Positions 1-14,400 of a stretch of 64,000 nt of DNA are shown in pieces. Under the pieces are notes generated by a model that had not been told where the DNA came from, searched no databases, and saw only the letters and a program-made list of their open reading frames with translations. The stretch lies in the NCBI GenBank assembly GCA_013398955.1, contig VWPU01009687.1, positions 35,094 to 99,093 of the forward strand, written 5' to 3'. Positions within the stretch are counted from its first letter, which is position 1. Each line of letters starts with the position of its first letter. The position numbers and the translations under genes are program-made. Source of the DNA: Callaeas wilsoni. Taxonomy: Eukaryota; Chordata; Aves; Passeriformes; Callaeidae.

Positions 1-2331
1 TTCCTATTTACTGTGCTCACTACACTTTATTTCACTTTTCATTTTTGATTTAACTGCATCACAGCCGTCATTATGTCTGAAAATTAATTCAGCACATAGA
101 ATGTGCAGTTATTGAATGTGCTCTCTGAGGACAGAGAATGTTATAAGTAGAATTAAGGAAAAAATACCATGACGCCTTCAGAATTAAATACTTTATTAAC
201 ACATGGAAACACATTTCAGGTCGAGGTAGGATGAGTAAATCCCTTAACTGCTAAAGAAACAAAAATTCAAATACAAGAAAGAAATTTTTGTAGGTAATTA
301 AACTGATGAATGGTGATACTCATGGGGTCAGGGAACTGTTTCAGTTTGAGAATATTTATTTTTCTGAACTTGAATCTTGAAATACCTTGAAATATTCTTG
401 AGCTATATTTGGGGGGGGAACAAAAAAAGGGAAGTTTGATTGTTTACCTGACACACATGTGGTGTGAAGTAGGTATTGTAGTTCTGTTACAACATCATTT
501 AAATTTATTGCAGTCTGTCAATCTTCCTGTCAGTTTTAAAGGTCCCTTCAGTTTAGTTTAAACAAGATTTTAAGCAATTCCACCTGCATGAGAAATGATT
601 TGGACTATGTATGATATTTTTTTAATTGATTTTTGATGTCCCCAATGACCAACTTTTGCTCTTAAAGCAGAGATACGCAGGTCATCTAACACTATTGAAG
701 GACTGTATTGGTGAAAAGGGAAATTAATTTGACTGTTTCTTTACATTTTGGGGTTTTCTTAGTAGAAAACACTATTAGAAAAGACTCTTAGAACGATCAG
801 GTCCATCCCTATGGAATGTTTGAAGACATGTCAGAACAGAAAGTCTTAGTGGATTATATGACTGTCCTTTCAATGCTGTTTACAAGGTGGTGTAAAAAAC
901 TAAATTGATTAATCCTTAGGAAATTACCAGTTTTAGGTTCCTCCTGAGACAGATACAAAAGGGGTATTTGTATCGAATGGTCTCTCAAATTTAGAATGCC
1001 TCTCTTTCACTGTATTTTTTCCAAAATACGTATCAATGGCAAATTAGTATCTTCCCCAGACCAGTTACCTGCAGTGAATTCATATGATGCTTTATAGTTT
1101 TTGGTAAGATAGCTTTTCTTTCTTTGACAGGAACATAGCTTGAAATAAAGATGTAGTTAGGAAACTGAGGGATTATGGGGTGTGTGGTTGTCCATTTCTG
1201 TGTTTTTTCTAAGATGTTCAAACTTTGTTCTTTAGGAGCTTCCTTTACAGACCAACCTAAACCTGCCTTTCTTTGGTGTTTAGTGAGTCTAGAAATGAGA
1301 GGGGGCAACTCTTCACGCTGCTCAGACTGCTTAGATGCTTGTGATGCAGCTTGTGAAATCCCGTGCTTGGTGTTGGAGAGCAGCTCAGCCTTTTGTCTGA
1401 GAGCTGGACTGGATGGCTGGAGACAGTGACTACTGTGTCAGTAGTGCACACGCCAGGCTCTTGCCTTATGGGCTAGAGCCACTGTTACATGACCTCAGTG
1501 CATCCATCCCATCTTTCTATTTAGAATATACCTACCAAAAGTTACTTTTAAGGTGTTCTTTGTCACCAGGCTAAGCATGTGTGCTGATACAGAAATAATG
1601 CGTTGAGTGAAGCTTGAGTTGGGGAGCTTTGCACACATCGGATCCTACTGTAATGCAAAATATGGATATTCAGCATAAATCACATAGGAACGCTTTCCAG
1701 CAAAGAAAGTGGTCATTGAAGCATACTATTAAAGTGTTGGGTGGCATTTGAAAAATTGCGGGGAGATATCTTTCCATGGCTCATAAAGTAATTACTTGCC
1801 ATGTAAAGTGATTAACACAGTTGCATAAGTTGTAAAAATGGAAACTAAGAAAACTGCCTTCATTTTTTAAAGTTGCCTAGCTAGCTTTGGCTTCCTGTCA
1901 GTAAACGAAAGATTGGTGACTTTGTGCTTCGCAGAACAATAAAAGCATTTAAGGATGAAAGCACTGTACTATTAGTGTTGCCTAAAATTCGTCCATCCTG
2001 TTTGAATCTGGTTCTTAAATAATTGATGACTTGTAGACATGGCTCTTGTATCTAGAGCTCTCACAGGAGATTCATGCACTCACTGATACCACTTTCCCAG
2101 GGATAATGGAATTGCTGTAGCATAGCTAGAAGTAAAATAGCATTTTTGAAGATGTTATTGCATATAATATAATATATTGCATATATTGATCAGCAACAAT
2201 AAGTGATGTAATTATGATGTCTGTATTGCTACCTGAATATTTTTTACTACTTGTTGGGAGGTGTTTTTTGTTTTGTTTTTCTGGGGTTTTTGTTTTATTC
2301 TCACATCTTTCCCTCCCTTCTGTTCCCGAAG
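1..2331 (+). other. USP25: USP25 intron (partial), upstream of the first visible exon
   Basis: AT-rich sequence with no recognised exon, RNA gene or repeat family. The preceding USP25 exon, which should encode the end of the ubiquitin-interacting motif region, was not found here. A G8 run lies at 411-418. Short open frames near 1.0-1.45 kb overlap on both strands and resemble no family I know. Confidence 0.7.
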
Positions 2332-2494
2332 AGTTCTAGAAGCCAGTATTGCAGAAAATAAAGCAAGTTTAAAGAGGACGCATCCAGAGGTATGGAGTGA
2401 CTCTCCAAATCCTTATGATCGAAAGCGGCAAGACAACTGCCCAGTAGGATTAAAGAATGTTGGCAACACGTGCTGGTTTAGTGCTGTCATTCAG
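2332..2494 (+). CDS. USP25: USP25 window exon 1: catalytic cysteine box
   Basis: Residues 1-54, preceded by the last base of a split Arg codon. It contains NPYDRKRQD followed by [18 protein letters not shown]; the nucleophile Cys 47 is the TGC at 2471-2473 (human Cys178). The acceptor is a pyrimidine-rich tract ending AAG at 2331, and the donor is a consensus GTAAGT at 2495. An acceptor two bases downstream, after GAG at 2333, is possible but would break the codon phase expected from the family. Confidence 0.96.
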
Positions 2495-5400
2495 GTAAGT
2501 ACTCTTCAATTAGCTGTATTCACTTGTCATTGTATCTATTGGGAGGTGAGTTGGCTCATTTTAAGTGAATAACTTAAAATAATTTCTTTTCCTGGGAAGT
2601 TTAGGCTACTGCATGAGATGCTTCTGAGCATTACTTATTTATTGCATCTCTTAATGTGTCTACCCATAAGCCAGATTGAAGTGTAGAAAGTACTGGTACC
2701 ATATCTAAGTGAAGCTTCAAAATGTTTCTTATTAAGAAGTTGAAGACGATTTGAGTCTCTGAAGATCCTGGGAATATGCAGCTCATGCTGACATCAATGA
2801 CAGTTGTGGATGCGTAAAAACAAGGGAGAACTGGGTTACAAATGAGGAACGGCTTTTTTATATTAAAAGGAGCACGTGCAAATGACTGAAATGAGGTGGC
2901 TGACAATGGAGGTAGGTAGAGGAAATGAGATACCTTCAGTCATGGAGTGCTTACTCAAATGGATACAGCTGGGTAGAGTAAAAGGAGGAATAACTGATAA
3001 AGAAGGAAACTTAAGAAGAATGAAGAAGAAGGTCTGATACGGATGCAATTATAACTGGTTTTGGTTGTTTCATGTACTACAATCAATGTGTGTGCTTTTT
3101 TTTAAAGATAGGTTGAGTAGGGAAGTGAGTACAGATACTGCAACTTGCCTACTGAAAGCTAATGTTCTAATATCAATAATTGATGTACATAAACTTTATG
3201 AATCCATCTTTTAGGAGATATGTGAATCTGTAGATCTACTGAAAGCATTTTAATCTACAGAAAACTGAGGGTGAAAGTGAAATACAATAATGGGAAATTT
3301 ATTTTTAGTCTACTAGAAACAAATGTTTTAGTCTACAAGAAACAAATTTATTGTAACTTTTCACAGTCTGAGGTTTCAAGAGGAATAAAATAAAATATTT
3401 AATACTCATTTTTACCAAATTACTGTCAGGCCGAAGCACTTCAGATAAACTAATACTGTTACGTTCACACTGGCTGTTGAAAGATGGCTGTTGTACTTCA
3501 GGCTGAGTCCTGAGTTTAGATCAGTGCTCTGCCCAGCAATTTCCACAAATGGATGCTTACAGAGGAGTACAAACAGTACACATGATACTGCTCTGGTAAA
3601 ACACTCCTGAGCCTCCCACTACTTTTATCTTGGAAGGGTTTTTTTAGTCCTTTTGCAGTTTATATAGTTGGTAACCCCCAGGGGACCTTCCTTGTATGTA
3701 CTTGTCTTCCTTGATCCTTGCAAACTTCTTGCACCCATAGGGTCCTTTGGGTAGGAGTTCCACAGTTGTGCTTCCTGTTGCATAATGAACTGCTATGGTT
3801 TTGTGTGGTTTTTGAACCTGGCTCCCACTAGCTTTGTCCAGTAGCTTCCATGTCTCCTGCTGGACCAAGCAGAAGTCGATTGCCATTACAGTTCTATGGG
3901 CTGCTCTCCTACTCTCTTTCAACACCTTGGTGGTCTCTTTTTTCCAGGCTGGATGCTCAATTGCCACCTGTAGAATCTCTTCTAAGCTCTGATCCGCTTC
4001 GTTGCTTTTCTCCAGATCTTTTCTAGCTTTAGTAGCATTTTAGTTGGGGGATGAGGAAAGCTCTTAGGATGTGAGCGTGCTGTGAATTGGGGGTGCTATG
4101 GGGGAGAGATACAGGCTCGTCAGGAAAGACAAGTGGGGATGACAAGGAGAGGCACTGCCTTCCTCCTGAAGCGGTAGCTCAAATGTGCGTGGTACTTGTG
4201 TGGGGCAAGGTGACAGTTTAGGATGAGAGTCTGTGGATCAGAATCAGAGGAGAGGCTGGTAGAAATGCCACCATGATTAGTCTGCTACAGACTACCCACC
4301 TCAAGAGGAGGATGAGCATGCAGCCTTTTTGAAAGGCAAGGAAGTCTCTGAATTACAGTCTGTGGTTCCCATGGAAAACTTCAATAAACATCCTGACCCT
4401 TGCTGGGTCCAACACAGCAGGACACAAGCAAACCAGATTTCTGGAGGGTATCTGGGACAACTTCTTGGTATGAGCCCTGGTGGGCCAACTAGGGGTGATG
4501 CACAGCTGCATATGCTCTCCCCAAAAATGGGAGAACTGGAGGTGGAGTAATGTGGGTACTCTTGACTGCAGCAACCATGAAATAGTAGAGTTCAAGATGC
4601 TGATGGCAGCGAGAAAGGAGTAACAGGACCCAGACACAGTGTTCAAGAGAGCAGACTTTGTCTTCTTCTAGAAGTTGGTATCTGGGGTTCCATAGGTGGC
4701 AGCTTGGAAGGGCAGAGATGCTTAGGAAGGCTGACAGCATTCCCTGATTGCCAGAAGGGTCCCTTCTGTTCTCAGAGAGCTCATAGCCAAGCTTCAGTGC
4801 GAGCAGGCAGTATGCAGGATCTGGAAGCAGAGATGGGCTCCTGAGGAGGACATTGGAAATGTCATCCAGGCATGAAGGGGTGGTATTAGGAAAGTGAAAG
4901 CTGACCTAGAGCTGGTGCGTCAAAGGTTGTCTAGGGTAACAAGAAAAGGTTTTGATGTTACACTGTTTGCAAAGGGCTGAGTGAGGATGATGTGGTTCTG
5001 TTGCTGAATAGAGCACGTGAGGTACTCATTGCCTTGCTTTACCTCAGTCTTTTACCAGTGAGATCTCCAAGACCATTGTACATAGCTAAGGGAACTCTGA
5101 ACAGGGTTAAGGAGTTGAGTGAGAGATTACTTGGAGAAACTTAACCCATACAAGTCCAAAGGACCCACTGAGCTGCATCCAGTGGTGATTAGAGACAGTG
5201 GGAAAAAGTCTTAGCAAGGCAACTCTCTTGTTTTTGAAAAATCATGGAGAATAAAAGAGGTTTCTGATTTACTGGAGCCAGGCTTTTTAGAGCAGTGCAT
5301 ATTGGGAGGATGAGAGGCAATAGGAGTCATTGAGATAAGGAAGATTAAGCCTAGATATAAGGAAGCATTTTTTCCCTTAAAGACAGGCAGGCAGCGGAGG

Positions 5401-8400
5401 TTGCCCAGAGAGGCTGTGCAGGGTTTCTCAAACCTTGGAAAGTTTTAAGATGCATGGAAAAAAGCTCTGAGTAGCCTGGTCTGATCTCACAGGTCAATAA
5501 TGTAAAAAATGCTAGTTAGTTTGGTGCCCATGATCTTCTATAAATTCCAGAGTTGCTTTCCACCATGTACCTCACTGTACACATAGCAGTTTTGAATTTA
5601 GCTTTCTTCTTACATAGATTCTCAGTCTCATATGATGTTTCTGTCAGTTCATGCTTGCCAACTCTTGTTTTTACCACGCTGCATATCTCTTTACTGAGTA
5701 AGCATGGTCAAAACTTGCTGTCCTTTTTAGAACTCTTCTGAATTTTACTTACCAGCGCAGAGTTTCTGAATTTGTAGTAACCTCCCTTCAGGCTGGAACA
5801 GATGGTTGGCTCTTGCTCCTTTCTTAATTTTTGATTCCCTATTTGTTTGTACCTGGACCTGCCATCTCACCTCACTGGCGCTTAGTTAAAAGCTTTTGTT
5901 GAATGACTTCTTCAGAAATTGCCCTGAAATCTCAGGAGACTGCATAAATTGGATTACTGTTAGGCATGTTATGCTTGACTTGGAGGTTTCTGGTTTTGTT
6001 TGTGGTGGGTCACTTTGTTTGTTGGTTTGGTTTTGTTTTTTTAATGGGAAGGATTTACTTACGTGTAGGTTGCGTGTAGGTAATGCCGTAGATAATGAAA
6101 TTGAAAGATCTCTTTAATTGTTCTACGACACTCCCCCTTCCCATTGAAATTTTTATGTTCATAGGACTCTTTTCTTTCAGCATTTAGTAATCTAACAGGT
6201 ATTTGAATTTTCTGTGTTCCTAGAGATCTTTTGATGTTTCCCCTTGCTTATCTCCCCTCTTTTCCTTATTCTATTGCATGCATACCTCTTTTTGCAATAG
6301 CAGAAACATTGTCTTTGTCCTAGCAGAAGCAAACATTTTATTTCAAGTAAGAGATTTATGGAGTTAATGTGACTTGGTGTTTTACCTTCTCTGTTGTGCA
6401 ATCAGATTTTACATTCCTAGTAGTCTCAAATCTAAAGATGACTGATTTTATGTGTATGTGCATTTCTGTAAAAGACTTTTATATACAGGAAACTGAAAAT
6501 CTTTAAATAAATGTTTTTATGGAAACTTGAGTTGTTAATTCGTTAATCACAGAGAGAAGAGCAGAGGGCAGAGAATGTAAAAGCCTGTGCTAGACCTATG
6601 ATCTCATGTTATTTATACCCAGTGTGCAACTTTATACCTTGAAAACAGATTAGAAAGAGACCTAGCTAGTTCTTATGCTCACCAGCCATACCATGTGAAA
6701 GTCTGTGGTGTCTGAAATTATAATGGCTTGATCTTAAAAGATAGTGAAACTTCTGGAGTTAGGTCTATGGAATGTAATTCAAGCAAACCACTGAAAGATT
6801 TATAACTTCAGTTAGTTGAAAATTTAAGTTATTAATATTATCTGTCAGCCAGGAAGATTTATGTTTCAAGCAACCATCCCAGGAAATTTAATGCATGTTA
6901 ATTTAGAACATTAGCTAATACCATATTTATTTATCCACAGGGCAGATTGACTACTTGGGTTGCATTGACTATGTAGAATTATTTTCTTGCTTTCTTTGGG
7001 AGGCTTGTGTAACCTGACACATCACATAGGTCAACAATATCTAAATGTTAACTACTGTCAGTCACAATGATATATTGTGTAATATAATCTCAAACTAAAT
7101 TGAAAAGAAGGAAAAATCTTCCTTCTATTTAAGGGGTGCTTGTTAAGGAAAAAAAAAGATTTTGACATTTTGATGCTTTCCTTTTGCAATGTATGTTTTT
7201 TTATAGGCACCAATTAACTGAGTGAAATGCAGTCATAAATGGTTTGTGTATTTGCATTAAAAGCATGAAATCCTCAAGACATGTTTGTAGTGAGTGATAG
7301 CAAACTCTAAAAAGATTCAAACATCGCTGGAAATGTTGCCTTTACCCTGTATTTATTTGTGCCTTAGAGAAATAGGCACATGTGGAAGTCATCCTGTTCT
7401 GCAGGGGAAGAAGGAAGTCTCTCTTCAGAGAGCTCCAAACAAAGTTTTGCGTTCAACAGTTACATTCAGCAGTGTTAGAATGAACAGTAATATTTTTCCC
7501 ACGGTGTAACTTCTAAAAATCTGCCCTGCTGTTGAGGACTTCTGACTTGATAATGACATGAGTTTAAAACTGAGTCCCCAAGAAAGTATGTCGAAACAAA
7601 ACTGTATTAAATCATGTTCATTTCTTCCTCACCTGCCAAGAAATGACTCGAGTTCCTCAATTATTTTTCTACCTCTTCTTGAACTTGTAATAAACCTACA
7701 TTTGGGACAGGAGTTGACCCATGCATGCTTTTGCTGCTGTTTAGTTAGATTTATAACATTTATAAAAGGACCCATAAATCTTGAGGCTTTAGAATATTTC
7801 TGTGTTGGTTGTATGTTGGTTTTTTATTTATTAATTTTTTAAAATTCTCATTATTGTAGCTACATATGTCTCCTCTTGAAATAGAACTTAAGACATCAAA
7901 TTATTTAAAGAAACAAAACACAAATATATATCACCGTATGTTTTTACTTTTCTGCAATAGATTTTAGTGGCCCCCTTGTGAAAAGGTAACGTCACATGTT
8001 TTCTTGACTGTAAGAGTTTATAGCCTGAAAATGGCTTAGAAATAATACATTTATGGAGCCTGTGGAGCAGTTCCTTTGTCCCATGCTGAGCACAAGTTAA
8101 GGGTTTGCAGGACATGGGATGTAAAAGGCAAGTAACTCACAGGACAAGGATGTGGTGTTGGAATCATGTCTTAAGCTTGCTGCCTGTGCAAGTTCTCCCC
8201 CAGATGTTTTGGTTTAAGACATTGCACCAGACTAACTTTATCTTTTGAGGTCCCAGGCAGGGTTCTGATCATGTGCAAGAAGTAATGTCCTGGCAGGACT
8301 TGCCCTATGGAAAAGGTACCATGGGAGATGCCCGTGTCGTTCAGAGAATGTCACTGACTCGGTGTGCCAAGGGAGATTTCTGTAGGAGCAGGAAAGTGTG

Positions 8401-11400
8401 TGGGGAATCAGTGAAAACTGTACTGTAAACGCTGCTGTCTCCCCTTTCGCCAGTCCCATTCCTCACACAGCATGTGCACTCTCTCCCCCAGTCTCATGAC
8501 TTCCAGAGGGACAGGTTGCAGCTCCTCCCGTTACCAAATGAGGTATCCCAACAGGACAGCTGAGGCTTGGCATCCCCACGCTCTTTTCTCTGAGAGTCTG
8601 TCAGTCTGATGAGATCTTTTTCTTCCCCAAAAGTGCATAGCTCGCTGAATGAAGTTAACAAGCATAAATCTCCAAGAGTGCTCTTTATTTTCAAGGTCCC
8701 TAACACTTTTACCATTTTACTCTGTTGCGTTGTGTTTGGGACCTGCCTTCTTGTTTTTCTAATGTCAGTATATGTGGGGTTAGGATCTCCTTTGATCCTG
8801 GACTTCTAGTTCTGGGAAGAAGTGAACCAACTTGATGGGTGAGAATCAAGTGAGTATTTTCTTCCCAGCTGGTGGCTCAGCTACTGTTCTAACCAGTATT
8901 GTTCTTCTTTAAAGCAGCCACAAGTATTTAACTTTTACATTATTTTATGTTTCTTATTTGTCATGACAAATGGAAAGGGATTGTGATGATGTGGTAGTGC
9001 ATTAATACCAAAAAGGCTAGGATTATATAATTAAGTGTGCACATATATTCATTGTACACGAGTCCCTTGCTTCCCTGGGCATGCAGTGCAAGAGTGTAGG
9101 CTGAAGAACATTCAGTGCTCAATCCCCATATGAGTTAAAATGGTCATTGATGGAATATTTTCTTTCCACCGTTTTCACTGTGGAAAAGCCTGGTGGGGAT
9201 GTATGATATAAACTGTTCTGTAGAGTTTCATGGACAGAGGAATAATGATGTTGGAAATCTACTTTCTTGCTTTCCATTCCTCTGTCACTCCTTCCGTTTC
9301 CTTGTAAAGTGAACCTGTCCCTTCCAAATTCAGTCATCCTGTGATATTTGCTGACACGGTATTCCTTTTCCTGCTTTTTGTATTTCTGTAGTCTCTGGTT
9401 CCCTCGGGTTGCTTGTGTGATATTTCAAACTCTTCCCTTATATTTAGTGATTTGTAATATTACAAAATTTGTTGCAAAGGTATGGAAAGCTTTAATGGAT
9501 CATGGCTTTAACTTTGACTCATAAATAGTTGCTCATTTAATTAAACTAAAGGATATAGGATGCATTGTTTAGGTGTGTTACTTAAATTTACATCACTTCA
9601 TTTAGGCAAGAAGTTGAAAACTGTGACCATGTAAGGAAATGTTGGCTGCTATTTTATGTCCTAATGGATTTTTTTTTTCTTTGCTCTGACCATGTAATAG
9701 AGGAGTGGTTAAATGGCATTTTTTAGTATGTGCCAAGACACAAGCATAAAGTGAATTCTTCTGGACACGTATCATACTTAGCTGTGTTCTGAATTGCAGT
9801 AATGTTCTGAGTTTGTTGCTATAAACAAGCAAATGTTCTCTAAATGCAGGCTGGTAATGCCATGGTGAGCTGTTTGTTTAAAATGTTGACTTAACTCAAG
9901 CCTGCTAGAGGTCTTAGTTTGACTTTCTAGCCCAAACAGTATTCAAGCTGTTTTCCATCTTCTTCCATGTTGCACCTCAGCCTTTTGGAGATGTAAGACA
10001 TGAGAGCTTAAAACTATATTTTATACCTAGGTTTTCAGCAGCGTGGAATGCTAATTGAGTGTTTGTTTATAAATAAAAATGTCTTTTCAGAAGTACTTTC
10101 CAAAGCTTTTGAGACCTGGGATTGAATCTGTGGTTATCAAATTGCTAAATGTTTTCCTCATCACTGCCACTGTACATGTGGGGTGGTTGTGCTGAAGTTC
10201 AGCCATCAGGCAGTGTCATATCTGTCTGTAGGAGTTTTTATTTCAGAAGGGAAGAGAAAAGGAACTCCTCTTCCTATACTGTCACAGTGAAGTTTGAGCA
10301 GGAACCTGCTCAAGTCCCAGCTTTGACGCTGCTTTCCTCACTTCCCTTCTGTCTTCCTTAAATGAAGTTTTCTAAAGAATGTGAGGGAAGCTTTGGACTG
10401 TGCCAAATCCTCAGTGTGTGTATAAAGAAGCACAAAACTATGTTTTGGGCGACTTCCTAATTTTCTTAATGCCTATCATTAGTCTTTATTCTGGAAACAG
10501 GATTTACCACTTAACAGGAATAAGACACGGACAGATGGAGTGGGAGACAACCCCAAAGTTATAAGGAGGAGCAGGGTAGAAGGGAGTGTGTGCCAAGAGC
10601 AACTGGTGCAGTAGCAACAAGCAGCCACTCTGTTGTGAGAAAGTAGGTTCAGAATATGAACCAAAAAGGGGGGGAAAAAATACCTCAGTAAATAGAAAAG
10701 TCTGGAAAGCCTTAGAGGGGCGAGAGAAGTGATTCTCCCAAATTAGAACTAAAGAATGGCCTGGATTGGAGGGGAGCTTAAAGATTATATGTTTCCAAGC
10801 CCCTGCCATGGGCAGGAACACCTTCCACTAGACCAGGTTGGCTCCATCCAACCAGGCCCCGAACGCTTCCAGGCATGGGACCTGTGCCAGTGCCTCGTCA
10901 TCTTCACAGTAAAGAATTTCTTCCTAATGTCTGATCTAAACCTACTCTATGAGTGTGAATCCATTCCCCTTTGTCTTGTCACTCCAGGATAGTCTCTCTC
11001 CATCTTTCCTGTAGGCTGACTTCAGGTATTGGAAGGCCACAATCATGTCACCCTGAAGCCTTCTCTTCTTCAGGCTGAACAACCCCAATTCTGTCAAGAT
11101 ATAGGGATGTAGAGTCCAAAAGTCTTGCAAGTTGGTGAGAACTGGACTCAGCTGTCAGTGATGTTGCTCATGTTTTTACAATATAGAGCTTTGGACACCC
11201 ATATTCAATCGGAGGCATGCAGGAGTATTATCACTATTGCACAAATCACTAATGTGTGCAATATTTAGGAGTACTTTTACTTTGAACCTTAGCACTTCAA
11301 ATATTGATAACTAGTAAATTTCAAATACTTTATTCTGTTGGAGGAAACATGGCAATGCATGCAGGTAGGACCATATTCTATAGCTCTGTGTTTTAATTTG

Positions 11401-14400
11401 ATTTGAGTTATTAACGAATAAAATGTTATCCCTAATAATAGTCATTCTACCCCACTAAAACTGACTCTATATACCTTAAACCACCAAAATTGTTTATAAA
11501 GTGAAGTAAGAACATAAAGCTTATTTGTCATGGTGGCAGAGGCAAACTATTCCAAATAATAGGGCTCTGTTTCTGCTTTTTATTTTTAGAACAGTAATAA
11601 TGTATTCACTACTTAAGATTGCTCTCTGCTTGTTACACAAAATGAAGGTAGATATTGTCTTGGCTTTGTGGCTTTAAATAAAAAAATGAAATACATAAAT
11701 GTCAAATCAGAAATGCACAAAAGGCCCCAGATGACTAAATGAGGAAAATGGGTTTTATGATGTGCTAATAGATACAAGTTTTCAACTTATACAAGGTCAT
11801 GTTTTAGCTAAATGGCAGTACCTAAAGGAGTTTGTTTAGGAGCTCTGTAGGAATGCACGCTTTTCTTTTTCCTTGCCAAGAAGGAAAACTTACTTTTCAA
11901 GCTCTCCTAGTAACATATATTTAGTTTTCAGGTTTCTTCCTTCTGTCCTGTCTTCCCTCTGTCCTTCCAGGCTTAACCTTTGCAAATTCAATGGGAAGCT
12001 GTCTGTGTTCATGGTATTATGAACTTTAGATTTCATGAAATCTAAACTTGTTTAGAGGTGATGCATATTAAAAATGCACAGTTCTTGTGGACAATTTTTT
12101 ACCCATTTCTTGGTTTTTGTTCTCAGTGCTGGAAACAAATACAAAATTGATAGTCAAAGAGAATCAAATGTTTTCATCAGTCTGATAGTGAAACAGCTGG
12201 TTTTAGTGCCCGATGCTTACAAACTTGAAAGAATCCATCAGGGAGCCCGTCTGAAGCTTTCTGCAGCAGCTTGTTGGGTCATCTTTTATCTAGACTCAGA
12301 AGTAGTGTTTTCCTACTCCCTAAGAGTTATTGGTGTCAGTAACTTTATTAATTTAGGATTCTTCTGATGGCTTTTAATGACCCGTGCTGCATGGCAGTCA
12401 TTTATAGATTTAATATTCTGAATAATTCATATTCTTGCAGCATTAATGCAGCATCACAGTTCTTGAATGTTAAGAATTAGTCCTTTACTCAGTCAACCTA
12501 AATTTTGCCAAGGTCCTTATGTTTGATAATCCTAGACTTTGAAGGGGAAAAAAGGGATAAGCAGGGTGTTTTAAGGGAAACCAAGGCAACTTACATTCGG
12601 AAATTGTGTTTGGACTCTATGTAAGTAAACATTACTCATAAAAGTGAATGGTTTGGTATCTTACTGTATAGAAGCTACCAACTCTGCCTAGTTCTTTCTG
12701 GTATGACTGAAAATACGTCATAACCACCCTTAGCGGGGGAATGCCCAAATATGTCTTTTGCCATTCAGCATTGTTGGTGTGAATGCCTTAAACTGAGACT
12801 GGTTTTCTGTTCTTGTTTATTCTCATTTACTTTTACTGTCTTGTTCACTCCCAAAACTGACAGAATACGAGACAGTATTCTAAAAATCTGTTGATTTTCA
12901 TGGTAATTTGAATTGGTGTAACTTAGCTTGGCTTAGTCAAGTTTCCAGATGACAGCTTTTAAATGGTTTAAATGCACTAGGGAAAAAACCCCACAAACCC
13001 ACCTTGTAGAGAGGTTTTTTTTCATGCATAAGTTTTGCATACTTTGGTAAATTGTAAAGGAATTTGATCAAGGACAGCAGATGTGAAGTATCCACCTTTT
13101 AGATGCAGCCTGTTTTCTTGCACTGAGACTCCTGACACCTTTGTGCAGCTGAAGCCAAGTGGGTAAGAGGTGAGGTGCTGCTCCATGCAGTGTGTTTGGA
13201 AAGCAGATGTGTTGAAAGCTTTCGAATGGGGCCAGTGCATGGCACTCGGGCCAGGGACAGTCTCTGCTGTGTCTCTTGGTGGCTGCAGAAGAGCAGCTTC
13301 TGCCTCATGGGCCGCTTACCCTGGGTGCAGGGAGCCTGGACAGAAGTTGGCTCAGCAAACTGAAAATTGTTTTGCCTCACTCCTTTCTGGGCTCTGGGGT
13401 GGTTGACGTGGGGAGGTCTCTGCTGGGCTTAAGTCAGCTTTTTTAATCTCCTTACCTCAGGAAGAATTTCAGGTTCCTCACTGAGGTACTTCAGGCACGA
13501 AAATAGTTGGTTTCAGGCACTTGTTTGCACTTAGACTGGGAAATTTTCTTTTTTTTAATGAAGGTAGAAGCTTCCTTAAGTTGATTTAGCTCAGTGTAGG
13601 AGAGCTACAGCATGACGCTGTCCTGTGTTCATTAGTGGTGTTGGCAGCAGATAAACTGTGAGGGTTCTGCTGCCTCTCAAAACAACCAGGCACAGTGTAA
13701 CCTCTTCTGATGAGAAGTTTAATAACTAAACATCTTGCATAAGAAATTTTGAATAGTACAAGGCTGAAGGAGAAAAGAGCAAGTTGGACAGTCCCCTTAA
13801 TTACTCTCATCAGATTGCACAGATAGGTTTGTTCAGGTCAGTTGGAAGGCATGGAATTATGTTCAGTAGAGTTCTGAATTAAAGAAACAGAGTTTCTGTG
13901 AAAAACGTGTTGGATTGAATGTTGGCAAAAATGCTAAACTTGAGTACAGTTTTCTATACATAATTTGTGTGTTTGCATTATGAAATAGGACTGTTCAGCT
14001 GCTTAGCACTTTGATGGCACTTGGATTAGTTATGGAGAGAATTCAGCCTTTGGACATTGTATTTCAGCAGCTGGTTTATTTTTTACGTAAAACATTGCTA
14101 TGTTTTGCTTGATGAAGAGCCCACTAGTGGAATGCTGTTACATCATGAGACATAACTTCAATTAGTATCAGCTTCTAGACTGACACTTGAATTAAATATT
14201 AACATTTTCTGTGCTTTGAGTAAGTAAATAAAGGGCTCTGTTTTAATGTCCCTTCTCTGCAAGGATGGATAAAAGGGGAACATATATTTTGAACAGCAAA
14301 ACAGGAAAAAAGTTTGACTACTCGGTTGTCTGCCTTGATTCAGCAAGGTCAGAAAGGTCTTTTTTTGGCTGATGTTTTTGATACTTTTTAAATCCAAAAA

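Noticed and set aside
12074..12367. 97-residue open frame in intron 1 as an extra exon or nested gene
   Set aside because: No resemblance to USP25 or any family I know, and no flanking exon that would need it.
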